64,000 nt of DNA from Ensifer sp. Root278. GTDB lineage: Bacteria; Pseudomonadota; Alphaproteobacteria; Rhizobiales; Rhizobiaceae. The stretch is from positions 263,256-327,255 of the forward strand of contig NZ_LMJJ01000003.1 in the NCBI RefSeq assembly GCF_001429285.1. The letters run 5' to 3'. This document shows positions 52,967 to 60,632 of this stretch, in pieces. The translations under genes were made by a program, and so were the position numbers. Numbering within the stretch: the first letter of the stretch is position 1; each line of letters opens with the position of its first letter. The notes under the pieces are model-generated. The model was not told where the DNA came from. It was given only the letters and a program-made list of their open reading frames with translations, and did no database searches.

Positions 52967-54316
52967 TCAGGCCCCGACGGCCCTTCCTCGTTCGACATCC
53001 GCTGCCGGCGCGGCGTAGCGGCTCTCGCGGTAGGAGAGCCCGAGGTGGTCGCGCAGCGTTTCGCCTTCGAGCTCGCGCTTGAAGTAGCCGCGGCGCTCAA
53101 GCAGCGGCAGGACATGTTCGGCGAAATCGGCGAGCCCTTCGGCGATCACCGGGAAGCCGAGAATGAAGCCGTCGGCCGCATCCTCTTCGGTCCAGCGGAT
53201 GATCTCGTCGGCGATATGCCCGGCCGTGCCGATGAAGGCGGTCCTTGGCGTTGCGACATCGAGCGCGATCTCGCGCAGGGTCGCCCCGGTTTCGCGCGCC
53301 GTCTTCTTGATGCGGTCGGTCGTTGCCCGGAAACTGTTCTTGCCGGTGTCGCCGATATCGGGGAACGGCGCGTCCAGCGGATAGGCGCTGAAGTCGTGGT
53401 GGTCGAAGAAGCGGCCGAGATAGAGAAGCGCCTCTTCGATCGTCACCAGATCGCGAATGGCACGGTACTTCGCCTCGGCTTCCTCGGCAGTCGCGCCTAC
53501 GATTGGGCCGATGCCGGGGAAGATGCCGATCTCGGCGGCGCGGCGCCCTTGAGCCACCGCACTTTGCTTGACCTGCTTGTAGAACGCTTTCGCATCCTCG
53601 ATCGGGCCGCCGTTGGTGAACACCGCATCGGCGTGCTTGCCGGCAAGCCGAATACCGGAATCGGAGGCTCCCGCCTGGAACACCACCGGCTGTCCCTGTC
53701 TGGAGCGTTCGATATTGAGCGGCCCCTCGATCCGGAAGAACCGTCCCTTGTGGTTGAGCCGGCGCAGCTTCGACTTGTCGGCATACACGCCGGACGCGCG
53801 GTCACGCACGAAGGCGTCGTCGTCCCAACTGTCCCAGAGCCCCTTGATGGCGTCGAGATATTCGTCGGCAATCTCGTAGCGCAGCTCGTGCTCCGGATGT
53901 TTGCGCCCGTAGTTGCGGCCGGAACCTTCAAGCGGCGATGTCACGGCATTCCAGCCGGCGCGGCCACCACTGATCAGGTCGAGTGAAGCGAACTGGCGGG
54001 CAGTGGTGAACGGATCGCTGTAGGAGGTCGAAACCGTGCCAACGAGACCGATCTTCGACGTCGAAGCGGCAAGGGCAGATAGGATCGTCAGCGGTTCAAA
54101 GCGATTGAGAAAATGCGGGATCGACTGCTCGTTGATGTAGAGGCCGTCAGCGACGAAGGCGAAGGCGATGCCGGCGGCTTCGGCCTTGCGCGCCGTTTCG
54201 ACGAAGAAGCCGAAATTGACGCTGGCATCGGCCGGCCCGCTCGGGTGTTTCCAGGCATTCATGTGCCCGCCCGGCCCCTGCAACATGATACCGAAAGTCA
54301 CATTCTTCTTGGTCAT
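52967..54316 (-). CDS. NtaA/SnaA/DszA-family flavin monooxygenase (CmoJ/YtnJ-like)
   Basis: A 449-residue long-form luciferase-like monooxygenase: FGIMLQGPGGHMNAWKHPSG, FVETARKAEAAGIAFAFVAD, VGTVSTSYSDPFTTARQFASLDLISGGRAGWNAVTS and VFQAGASDSGIRLAGKHADAVFT are hallmarks of the nitrilotriacetate/dibenzothiophene-sulfone/pristinamycin group. It acts with a reduced flavin supplied by a reductase. It lies 21 bp after the MsnO8-type monooxygenase and 22 bp before the deacetylase gene, matching YtnJ in the Bacillus ytm operon. Confidence 0.92.
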   Translation of the reverse strand: MTKKNVTFGIMLQGPGGHMNAWKHPSGPADASVNFGFFVETARKAEAAGIAFAFVADGLYINEQSIPHFLNRFEPLTILSALAASTSKIGLVGTVSTSYSDPFTTARQFASLDLISGGRAGWNAVTSPLEGSGRNYGRKHPEHELRYEIADEYLDAIKGLWDSWDDDAFVRDRASGVYADKSKLRRLNHKGRFFRIEGPLNIERSRQGQPVVFQAGASDSGIRLAGKHADAVFTNGGPIEDAKAFYKQVKQSAVAQGRRAAEIGIFPGIGPIVGATAEEAEAKYRAIRDLVTIEEALLYLGRFFDHHDFSAYPLDAPFPDIGDTGKNSFRATTDRIKKTARETGATLREIALDVATPRTAFIGTAGHIADEIIRWTEEDAADGFILGFPVIAEGLADFAEHVLPLLERRGYFKRELEGETLRDHLGLSYRESRYAAPAADVERGRAVGA

Positions 54317-54337
54317 GACAGTTCCTTCCCGGAATGA

Positions 54338-55333
54338 TTAGGCGGCGAGAGACAGTCGTTCTCGTGCAATGAGTTCGATCGAGGCGAAGCGTTCGGAAGC
54401 AGCAACCGAAGGCGTATCGATGATGAATTCCTGGACGCCGTAGCGACGATGCAAGTCGTCGAGCTCCCGGCGCACCTGCCGAGGCGTGCCGGTGAGCACG
54501 CTCGGCGTCTTTTTCTCGACGCGGTAGTCCGTGATGCCGGCCTGGCGGGCGTATTCGGCTGCCTGCTCCTCGCTGCCGACATTGACGCTCTGGCCGTTTG
54601 CAAGCAGCACCTTGAAGATCTTCAGATCGGCAACGCGTTCGCGCGCCCGCTGTTCGCTTTCAGCCGCGAAAGCTGCGAGAGCGAGGAGCGGCCGCTCGCC
54701 CTTCGTTGCGCGATCATAGGCGTCGAAGGTTCTTTGCAGATTGTCCGGATCGCCGTTGAGATGGCCGGCAAAGACAAGCTTCCAGCCTTTTTCGGCAGCC
54801 AGCAACGCGCTGTCGACGCTCGCTCCCAGCAGAAAGCGTTCCGGTGCGACGGGCGGCAGCGGCGTCGCCAACAGCTCCGAATCCGCGCCGCCCTCCGCCA
54901 GGAAATAACGGTTGAGATCGCTCAATTGCTCCGGGAAACTCGGCCGCAATGCCGGGTCAACTCCGACCTGCAACGCTTTGGTGGAGAACGGAAAACCACC
55001 AGGTGCCTTGCCGACGCCGAGATCGACCCGGGATGGTGCGAGACTGGCAAGCAGGTTGAAGGTCTCGGCGACCTTGTAAGCACTATAGTGCTGCAGCATG
55101 ACGCCACCGGAACCGATGCGGATCTTCAACGTCTTCGCCAGGAGGTACGCGATCAAGGTTTCCGGCGCGGAGCTTGCGAGGCCGGCTATGTTATGGTGCT
55201 CCGCGACCCAGAAGCGATGGTAGCCCCATTCCTCGGCCTTCACGGCAAGGTTGGCCGTCGCATGCAGGGCGTGTGTCGGCGTGCCTCCGGGATCGACGGG
55301 ACTCTTGTCGAGAAGGCTGAGCAGATAGGACAT
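54338..55333 (-). CDS. MsnO8-type LLM flavin monooxygenase (CmoO/YtmO-like)
   Basis: A 331-residue short-form luciferase-like enzyme: MSYLLSLLDKSPVDPGGTP, AEEWGYHRFWVAEHHNIAGLASSAPETLIAYLLAKT, RIGSGGVMLQHYSAYKVAETFNLLASLAPSRVDLGVGKAPGG. The FWVAEHHN and GGVMLQHYS motifs define the MsnO8 group. ATG 55333 is preceded by GGAACTC. It is the first gene of the long minus-strand operon; a TATAAT at 55398-55393 in an AT-rich gap is a possible -10 box. Corresponds to YtmO in the Bacillus system. Confidence 0.9.
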   Translation of the reverse strand: MSYLLSLLDKSPVDPGGTPTHALHATANLAVKAEEWGYHRFWVAEHHNIAGLASSAPETLIAYLLAKTLKIRIGSGGVMLQHYSAYKVAETFNLLASLAPSRVDLGVGKAPGGFPFSTKALQVGVDPALRPSFPEQLSDLNRYFLAEGGADSELLATPLPPVAPERFLLGASVDSALLAAEKGWKLVFAGHLNGDPDNLQRTFDAYDRATKGERPLLALAAFAAESEQRARERVADLKIFKVLLANGQSVNVGSEEQAAEYARQAGITDYRVEKKTPSVLTGTPRQVRRELDDLHRRYGVQEFIIDTPSVAASERFASIELIARERLSLAA

Positions 55334-55584
55334 GGGTTCTGAGTTCCGGCACAGTGGACAACATAACATCATTAAATACATAAGTTTTATAGATTATAGG
55401 AATGACGTTCTCTTTCGCTGCCCAAAACAAGAAAAGTTGCCGCTTTCGTTGACGTCCCAAGAGGCGCCTTTCTCCAATCGTGGATCGGGCCCGGATGACT
55501 GCCGATGTTCAGGGCATCTCAAGCGTCCGTTGTTAGACGAGGGGACACCTTATAGATTGGAACGCCACCCTGGAGATTGGAAAC

Positions 55585-56022
55585 ATGGCGCTCAAGCGGA
55601 TGGACAACGTAGGAATCGTCGTCGAAGACCTGGCAGCGGCGATTGATTTCTTTCGCGAGCTCGGCCTCGAGCTCGAAGGCCAGGCAACGATCGAAGGAGA
55701 ATGGGCCGGACGCGTCACTGGACTGGGTGATCAGCGTGTCGAGATTGCCATGATGCGCACACCGGACGGCCACAGCCGGCTCGAGCTCTCCCGCTTCCTC
55801 ACGCCACTTGTGGTCGCAGATCACCGGAACGCCCCGGTCAACGCCCTGGGCTACCTCCGCGTCATGTTCGCCGTGGACGACATCGACGCGACGCTTGAAA
55901 GGCTCTTCAAGCGCGGCGCGCAGCTGGTAGGCGAAGTAGTCCAGTATAAGGATGCGTATCGGCTCTGCTACATCCGTGGACCTGAAGGGCTTCTCATCGG
56001 ACTCGCCCAAGAACTCAGCTGA
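55585..56022 (+). CDS. VOC-family (glyoxalase/bleomycin-resistance-like) protein
   Basis: A 145-residue vicinal-oxygen-chelate protein: MDNVGIVVEDLAAAIDFFRELGLELEG at the start, RVEIAMMRTPDGHSRLELSRF mid-protein, ALGYLRVMFAVDDIDATLERLFKRG and the C-terminal YIRGPEGLLIGLAQEL with the metal-binding glutamate region. The first ligand of typical glyoxalases (His in the first strand) is Asn/Val here, so its metal site is not certain. Divergent from the sulfur operon; a link is possible but unproven. Confidence 0.85.
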   Translation: MALKRMDNVGIVVEDLAAAIDFFRELGLELEGQATIEGEWAGRVTGLGDQRVEIAMMRTPDGHSRLELSRFLTPLVVADHRNAPVNALGYLRVMFAVDDIDATLERLFKRGAQLVGEVVQYKDAYRLCYIRGPEGLLIGLAQELS

Positions 56023-56493
56023 GCTCAATACCAAGACGAATGGTAAAAAGTGAGCAATGTCAGCGGGCGCGTCTTGGGCCGACCCGCCTGTTCAAAGAGA
56101 GGACAAGGGCCATTGCGTACGACCTTCAAATAGCACATGCTCTCATCTTCAGTAGCCATTTTCAGGGCGCTGCTGCTTCGGGGCGTTAGTGTCCTGGCCC
56201 CAACGAAAGGAGGACCGCGTGTCTTCCGAGCTTCACCTTCACAGTACCGCGCGTAATCTCGTCAACGTTAGCGGGTTTGGATACCGCGAACGCGGTCGGC
56301 TTCAGCAAATATGCAAAGGTGAAACTACGGCCGCACTCCGTATCAAGCGGTTCAGTTCGGCAGCACGAGGCCCCAGGCTTTCCTGCCTTCGTGGCGGAAC
56401 GTTCCGTCCTTGCTGAGTGGACACAAAGGCACGGTCATGTCGCAGCATTGAAATACTGCAACCCACAATCAACCGAAAATCCAGGAGGATCAG
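56023..56493. other. Intergenic stretch without recognised genes
   Basis: Between the VOC gene and the small basic protein. Open frames here have poor coding character. The last 20 bases hold the strong CAGGAGGAT ribosome site of the next gene. Confidence 0.4.
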
Positions 56494-56637
56494 ATGGCCA
56501 AAGGCCAGGTAAGAAGCAATCGCGAAGTTCGAAAGCCGAAAAAGGACAAGTCCGTGGCACCGGCCGCCGCCGCCGCGCCGGGCAATCAGGTCAAGTTCGC
56601 CACGAGCGCGCCCAGCGTAGGCAAGAAGCAGAAATAG
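56494..56637 (+). CDS. Small basic hypothetical protein (47 aa)
   Basis: ATG 56494 follows a near-perfect ribosome site (CCAGGAGGATCAG). The peptide is Lys/Arg-rich (MAKGQVRSNREVRKPKKDKS), then an alanine run and a Lys-rich end (GKKQK). It looks like small, unstructured, conserved peptides found in rhizobia, possibly nucleic-acid binding. A 9-bp hairpin follows 10 bp after the stop. Too short for standard calling but well supported by signals. Confidence 0.7.
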   Translation: MAKGQVRSNREVRKPKKDKSVAPAAAAAPGNQVKFATSAPSVGKKQK

Positions 56638-57150
56638 CTCTAGTGGAGCAGAGGCGACTTGCATGCCGCCTCTGCCACAGCTGATGACGCCAAGGTTATC
56701 GGCTTATCGACGGCGAACGGTGGGCAGCTTTGATTAAGGCGGTGGCTCATCTATGGAGCTTCCGTTTTCATCCGTTTGGCTACCTGATCCGGCCGGCACG
56801 CGCGGGGGTGCGTGGCGATCCCGGATTTGCAAGCTTTTCGAACGCCGCCCTGCAGGAGATAATTGCGGTCAACGCTATTGCATTGCGCATCCACTTCGTA
56901 GGATACGTTCCGGCACGCAGCGCCCGAAGGTTCAATGCTGCCAAGCTATGGCACCCTCCCGCGACATTCACCTTGCCACCAGAAGCGCACCCATGACGAC
57001 ATTTTGACCGACGAGGCCGAGCGCGATCGCCGTTATGCGGCGCGCATGGCTCGTCGGGCCCGACACTCTCCACCATTGCGCTTGAAACTCCGGCGCAAGC
57101 CATAGGCCTGGCAGGTTATTTGCGAGGCGAGGAAATACGGACCAGTTTTG
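56638..57150. other. Intergenic stretch, hairpin only
   Basis: Apart from the hairpin at 56648-56675, I see no gene. Short plus-strand frames such as one ending LTDEAERDRRYAARMARRARH near 57100 look coding-like but lack starts. Confidence 0.35.
56648..56675 (+). terminator. Hairpin after small basic protein gene
   Basis: GCAGAGGCG / CGCCTCTGC perfect 9-bp stem with a 10-nt loop, 10 bp after the stop. No T-run follows. Confidence 0.5.
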
Positions 57151-58191
57151 ATGAACACACATGTCTACTCACCGGTATCACTTGTGGAAAATGATGCCCG
57201 AGCGTGGTTGAAGATCCTCGCGAAATACCGTCAGCCCCGCATTGGGCGCAGCGCCTTGGAGCTTCTTGTCACAGTCGTGCCGTTCGCCGGCTTCTGGGCC
57301 ATCGCCTATTTTGCCCTCGCGTATGGGTTCTGGTACGGGCTGATCGCAATCATTCCCGCCGCAGCCTTCCTCCTGCGCCTTTTCATGATCCAGCACGATT
57401 GCGGCCACGGTTCGTTCTTCGCCCGTCGCGGCCCCGACGATTGGACAGGTCGTGTCATCGGTGTGCTTACGTTGACGCCTTACGACTACTGGCGCCGGGC
57501 GCACGCCGCTCATCACGCCTCGGCTGGCAATCTGGACGAGCGGGGTACCGGCGACATCACCACGCTCACGATCTCGGAATACCGTGCACTTTCACCCGTG
57601 AAACGCCTGGGCTATCGCCTGTACCGGCACCCGCTTGTGATGTTCGGCATCGGCCCTGCCTGGCTCTTTCTCCTTAAGCAGCGTATGCCTTTCGGGATGA
57701 TGAAGGGAGGCGCCCTGCCCTGGGTCTCCACCATGGCGACGAACGCTGCGATCCTGGTGTGCGCCGCCTTGGTGGCTTGGATGGTTGGGCTCCTGCCTTT
57801 CCTTGTGATCCACCTGCCGATCGTGCTGTTGGCCGGCGCCGCCGGCATCTGGCTCTTCTACGTGCAGCACCAGTTTGAGGAGACGCACTGGTCGGCCGGC
57901 GAGGATTGGCAGTTTCCCCAGGCAGCCCTCCATGGCGCATCCCACTATGACCTGCCGCTGGTGCTGAGATGGCTGACCGGCAATATCGGCATTCATCACG
58001 TGCATCACCTGTCGAGCAGGATCCCTTACTACAGATTGCCGGAAGTTCTGCGCGACCACCCCCAACTCGCGGATATCGGCCGCATCACTTTTTGGGAAAG
58101 CTTGCGCTGCGTTAGGCTCGTCTTGTGGGATGACGGACGCAAGAGACTCGTCTCATTCCGCGATGCCGCCAATAAGGCCATTCACCCTTAA
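57151..58191 (+). CDS. Membrane fatty acid desaturase
   Basis: A 346-residue di-iron membrane desaturase. The three histidine boxes are present: HDCGHGS (about residue 83), HAAHH (about 120) and HHVHH near residue 286 (NIGIHHVHHLSS). Four to six hydrophobic segments separate them (for example LLVTVVPFAGFWAIAYFALAYGF). The ending RLPEVLRDHPQL matches omega-6/delta-12 type bacterial enzymes such as DesA, which act on acyl lipids. ATG 57151 follows a TTG. No operon partner; nuoH starts 215 bp later. Confidence 0.92.
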   Translation: MNTHVYSPVSLVENDARAWLKILAKYRQPRIGRSALELLVTVVPFAGFWAIAYFALAYGFWYGLIAIIPAAAFLLRLFMIQHDCGHGSFFARRGPDDWTGRVIGVLTLTPYDYWRRAHAAHHASAGNLDERGTGDITTLTISEYRALSPVKRLGYRLYRHPLVMFGIGPAWLFLLKQRMPFGMMKGGALPWVSTMATNAAILVCAALVAWMVGLLPFLVIHLPIVLLAGAAGIWLFYVQHQFEETHWSAGEDWQFPQAALHGASHYDLPLVLRWLTGNIGIHHVHHLSSRIPYYRLPEVLRDHPQLADIGRITFWESLRCVRLVLWDDGRKRLVSFRDAANKAIHP

Positions 58192-58406
58192 CAGGTGGGT
58201 TCCGGCTTCGTCTGGGTGTTGGTCATAGGCCAAGGATCCTGCGATGATCTCGGCATTCGCCGTCAAGCACAGAGCTGGAAGCAGTAGCTTGTCCACAGCC
58301 GCCGTTTCGTGAGAGAATCGAGAAATCGGAAGTACCGAAGCGCTCAACGGGTAAGCTCGGCCAAGTGCAGTCGTGTTTCAGCCCGTTGACTAGTTGGCCG
58401 CGGAAC

Positions 58407-59393
58407 ATGGAACTTCTCTTCGCTCTTGGCCTGATCGCCATCAAGATCGCGTTGCTGATCGCAATGCTGCTTCTTTTGCCTTTGCCGCTGACCTGGCTGG
58501 AACGCAAGATTGCCGGCCATATGCAGCAACGGATGGGTCCCATGCGCGTGGGGTGGCACGGGTTGTTGCAGCCCGTGGCGGACGGTATCAAGCTTCTGAC
58601 GAAAGAAGACCACATCCCTGCAGAGGCTGACCGCTTTCTGTTTAAGCTGGCGCCGATCCTGGCGCTCGCTCCGCCCTTTGTCGTATTCGTCGCGATCCCC
58701 TTCGGGGAGACAGTTTCAGTGCTCAATGCCGAGATCACGCTCTACGTTTCCAACCTGAACGTGGCACTGCTTTTCGTCTTCGCGGTGATCGGGTTGGAGG
58801 TCTATGGCGTCATCTTCGGCGGCTGGGCCGCCAACAGCAAATACGCGGTTCTAGGCAGTCTCAGGACCTGCGCGCAGATGATCAGCTACGAAATCCCCAT
58901 GGGTTTCGCGGTCATCGGCGTCGTCATGCTGGCACAGTCGATGAGCCTCGTGGACATCGTGCGCGCCCAGAGCGATCTCTGGAACATCGTCTATCAGCCG
59001 ATCGGGTTCTTCGTGTTCTTCGTCGCGGGCTTGGCCGAAGCGCAGCGCATTCCCTTCGACCTGGCCGAGGCGGAAGGGGATCTCGGCGCCGGGTTCCACA
59101 CCGAGTACAGCGGTATCCGTTTCGCGCTCTTCATGGTCAGCGAATACGTCATCGTGCTCTTGGTATCGGTTCTCTCCGTCATCCTGTTTTTCGGCGGCTG
59201 GAACGGTATTCTGATTCCGCTGCCACCGCTTCTCTGGTTTGCGCTCAAGGTGGCATTCTTCATTTATGTTTTTATGTGGTTCCGCTTCACTTTGCCTCGC
59301 TATCGCTATGACCAACTGATGGCGATCGGATGGAAGGTCTTGCTTCCTTTGTCGATGGCGAACATAATTATCACTGGTATTGCTTTCACTTAG
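58407..59393 (+). CDS. nuoH: NADH-quinone oxidoreductase subunit H
   Basis: A 328-residue membrane subunit of complex I with about eight helices. Family landmarks: TWLERKIAGHMQQRMGPMRVGWHGLLQPVADGIKLLTKED, AEAQRIPFDLAEAEGDLGAGFHTEYSGIRFALFMVSEY and PRYRYDQLMAIGWKVLLPLSM. NuoH forms the quinone-channel and joins the membrane to the peripheral arm. I start at ATG 58407. It is followed by nuoI on the same strand, but nuoG and nuoF are on the opposite strand, unlike the usual nuoF-G-H-I order. Confidence 0.95.
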   Translation: MELLFALGLIAIKIALLIAMLLLLPLPLTWLERKIAGHMQQRMGPMRVGWHGLLQPVADGIKLLTKEDHIPAEADRFLFKLAPILALAPPFVVFVAIPFGETVSVLNAEITLYVSNLNVALLFVFAVIGLEVYGVIFGGWAANSKYAVLGSLRTCAQMISYEIPMGFAVIGVVMLAQSMSLVDIVRAQSDLWNIVYQPIGFFVFFVAGLAEAQRIPFDLAEAEGDLGAGFHTEYSGIRFALFMVSEYVIVLLVSVLSVILFFGGWNGILIPLPPLLWFALKVAFFIYVFMWFRFTLPRYRYDQLMAIGWKVLLPLSMANIIITGIAFT

Positions 59394-59525
59394 GGGCCAT
59401 GGCGGCTCCTCCGCGTGCGTTCCTGGATGGGTGTCGATCCGAGGAAGGTACGTACAGCGATCGAAGGGACTACAGCGACCCTCCTGCGTCGGAATAAACG
59501 CACGCCGCTGTAGAATGGCGCGACG

Positions 59526-60092
59526 ATGTCACGCGTAGTCGACAGAGCTGGAACATGGATCGGCTGGGCGCTTTTTGCGGATCTGCTAAGCGCCTTCACG
59601 CTGACCTTTGGCTATATGTTCTCCAAGCCGGTGACCATGCAGTATCCGGACAAGGAGAAATGGCTCCCCTACTCGCGCTATCGCGGGCATCACTTCCTGA
59701 AACGGGACGAAGAGGGCGAAATCAAATGCGTCGCGTGCGAACTCTGCGCTCGCATCTGCCCCTGCGATTGCATCGAAGTCGTTCCTTATGAGGACGAGAA
59801 GGGCAACCGCCACCCAGCAAAATTCGAGATCGACACGGCCCGGTGCCTGTTCTGCGGCCTGTGCGAGGACGCCTGCCCTGCGGACGCCATCGCACTTGGC
59901 CAGCAGTACGAGTTCTCGAGTTTCTCGTCACGTGACCTGGTGATCGGACGTGACGATCTGCTTGGCAAACCTGGAAAGGCAATGACCGGCGGTGGCGTCG
60001 TCGCCGCACGCCTGAACACGGAACAGGACGTGCTGGTCGAGACGAGCGAGCCGCATGGCTATAACTGGTGGCGCAACATCCGGCGAACGTGA
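59526..60092 (+). CDS. nuoI: NADH-quinone oxidoreductase subunit I
   Basis: A 188-residue protein with two 4Fe-4S motifs: CVACELCARICPCDC and CLFCGLCEDACPADAI, the N6a/N6b clusters that pass electrons toward quinone. Compared with standard NuoI (about 160 residues) it has an extended C-terminus (DDLLGKPGKAMTGG...NWWRNIRRT). 132 bp after nuoH. The ribosome site is weak. Followed by a CBS-domain gene 41 bp downstream. Confidence 0.93.
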   Translation: MSRVVDRAGTWIGWALFADLLSAFTLTFGYMFSKPVTMQYPDKEKWLPYSRYRGHHFLKRDEEGEIKCVACELCARICPCDCIEVVPYEDEKGNRHPAKFEIDTARCLFCGLCEDACPADAIALGQQYEFSSFSSRDLVIGRDDLLGKPGKAMTGGGVVAARLNTEQDVLVETSEPHGYNWWRNIRRT

Positions 60093-60133
60093 GGAGCAAC
60101 GATCAAACCGGCGCGCGCAGATAGGAGGCTCAG

Positions 60134-60574
60134 ATGCTTGTCGGTGAAATCGTGAAAGACAAGGGCGCTGGAGTGATCGCGGTCGCTCCCGACCAGACGA
60201 TGGTGGAGATCCTGCGGCTCTTTCGTGACAACAATATCGGCTTCGTGGTCGTCAGCCACGCGCCCGGAAGGTATCTGGGCACGCTGTCGGAACGGGACTG
60301 CTGCAACGCACTTGCGGAATACGGGCCCGAGGCGGCGCTGATGCCGGTCGCCGATATTATGAACCGCAACGTGGCGATTTGCTCGGCTGTCGACGGGCTA
60401 CCCCTGGTGATGTCGATCATGACCCAGAGACGGACACGTCACGTGCTGGTCATCGAGGAGGAGGCCATTGTGGGCGTCGTCAGCATCGGCGATGTGGTCA
60501 AGCATCGGCTTGACGAAGCGCAGCGCACGGAGCGGCACCTGCACGAATACATTGCCGGGGCTGGTTACCACTGA
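60134..60574 (+). CDS. CBS-domain pair protein
   Basis: A 146-residue protein consisting of two CBS motifs: VAPDQTMVEILRLFRDNNIGFVVVSH then GTLSERDCCNAL, and SAVDGLPLVMSIMTQRRTRHVLVIEEEAIVGVVSIGDVVKHRL. A paired CBS module binds adenine nucleotides and senses energy state. AGGAGG lies close before the ATG. Its place right after nuoI is unusual and suggests a regulatory link to the respiratory genes, which is inference. Confidence 0.9.
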   Translation: MLVGEIVKDKGAGVIAVAPDQTMVEILRLFRDNNIGFVVVSHAPGRYLGTLSERDCCNALAEYGPEAALMPVADIMNRNVAICSAVDGLPLVMSIMTQRRTRHVLVIEEEAIVGVVSIGDVVKHRLDEAQRTERHLHEYIAGAGYH

Positions 60575-60632
60575 TGAGGTTTCGTGCCGGCCGAATGGCG
60601 AGAATGGAGGGAACAGTGCTTCGCGCCCAACC

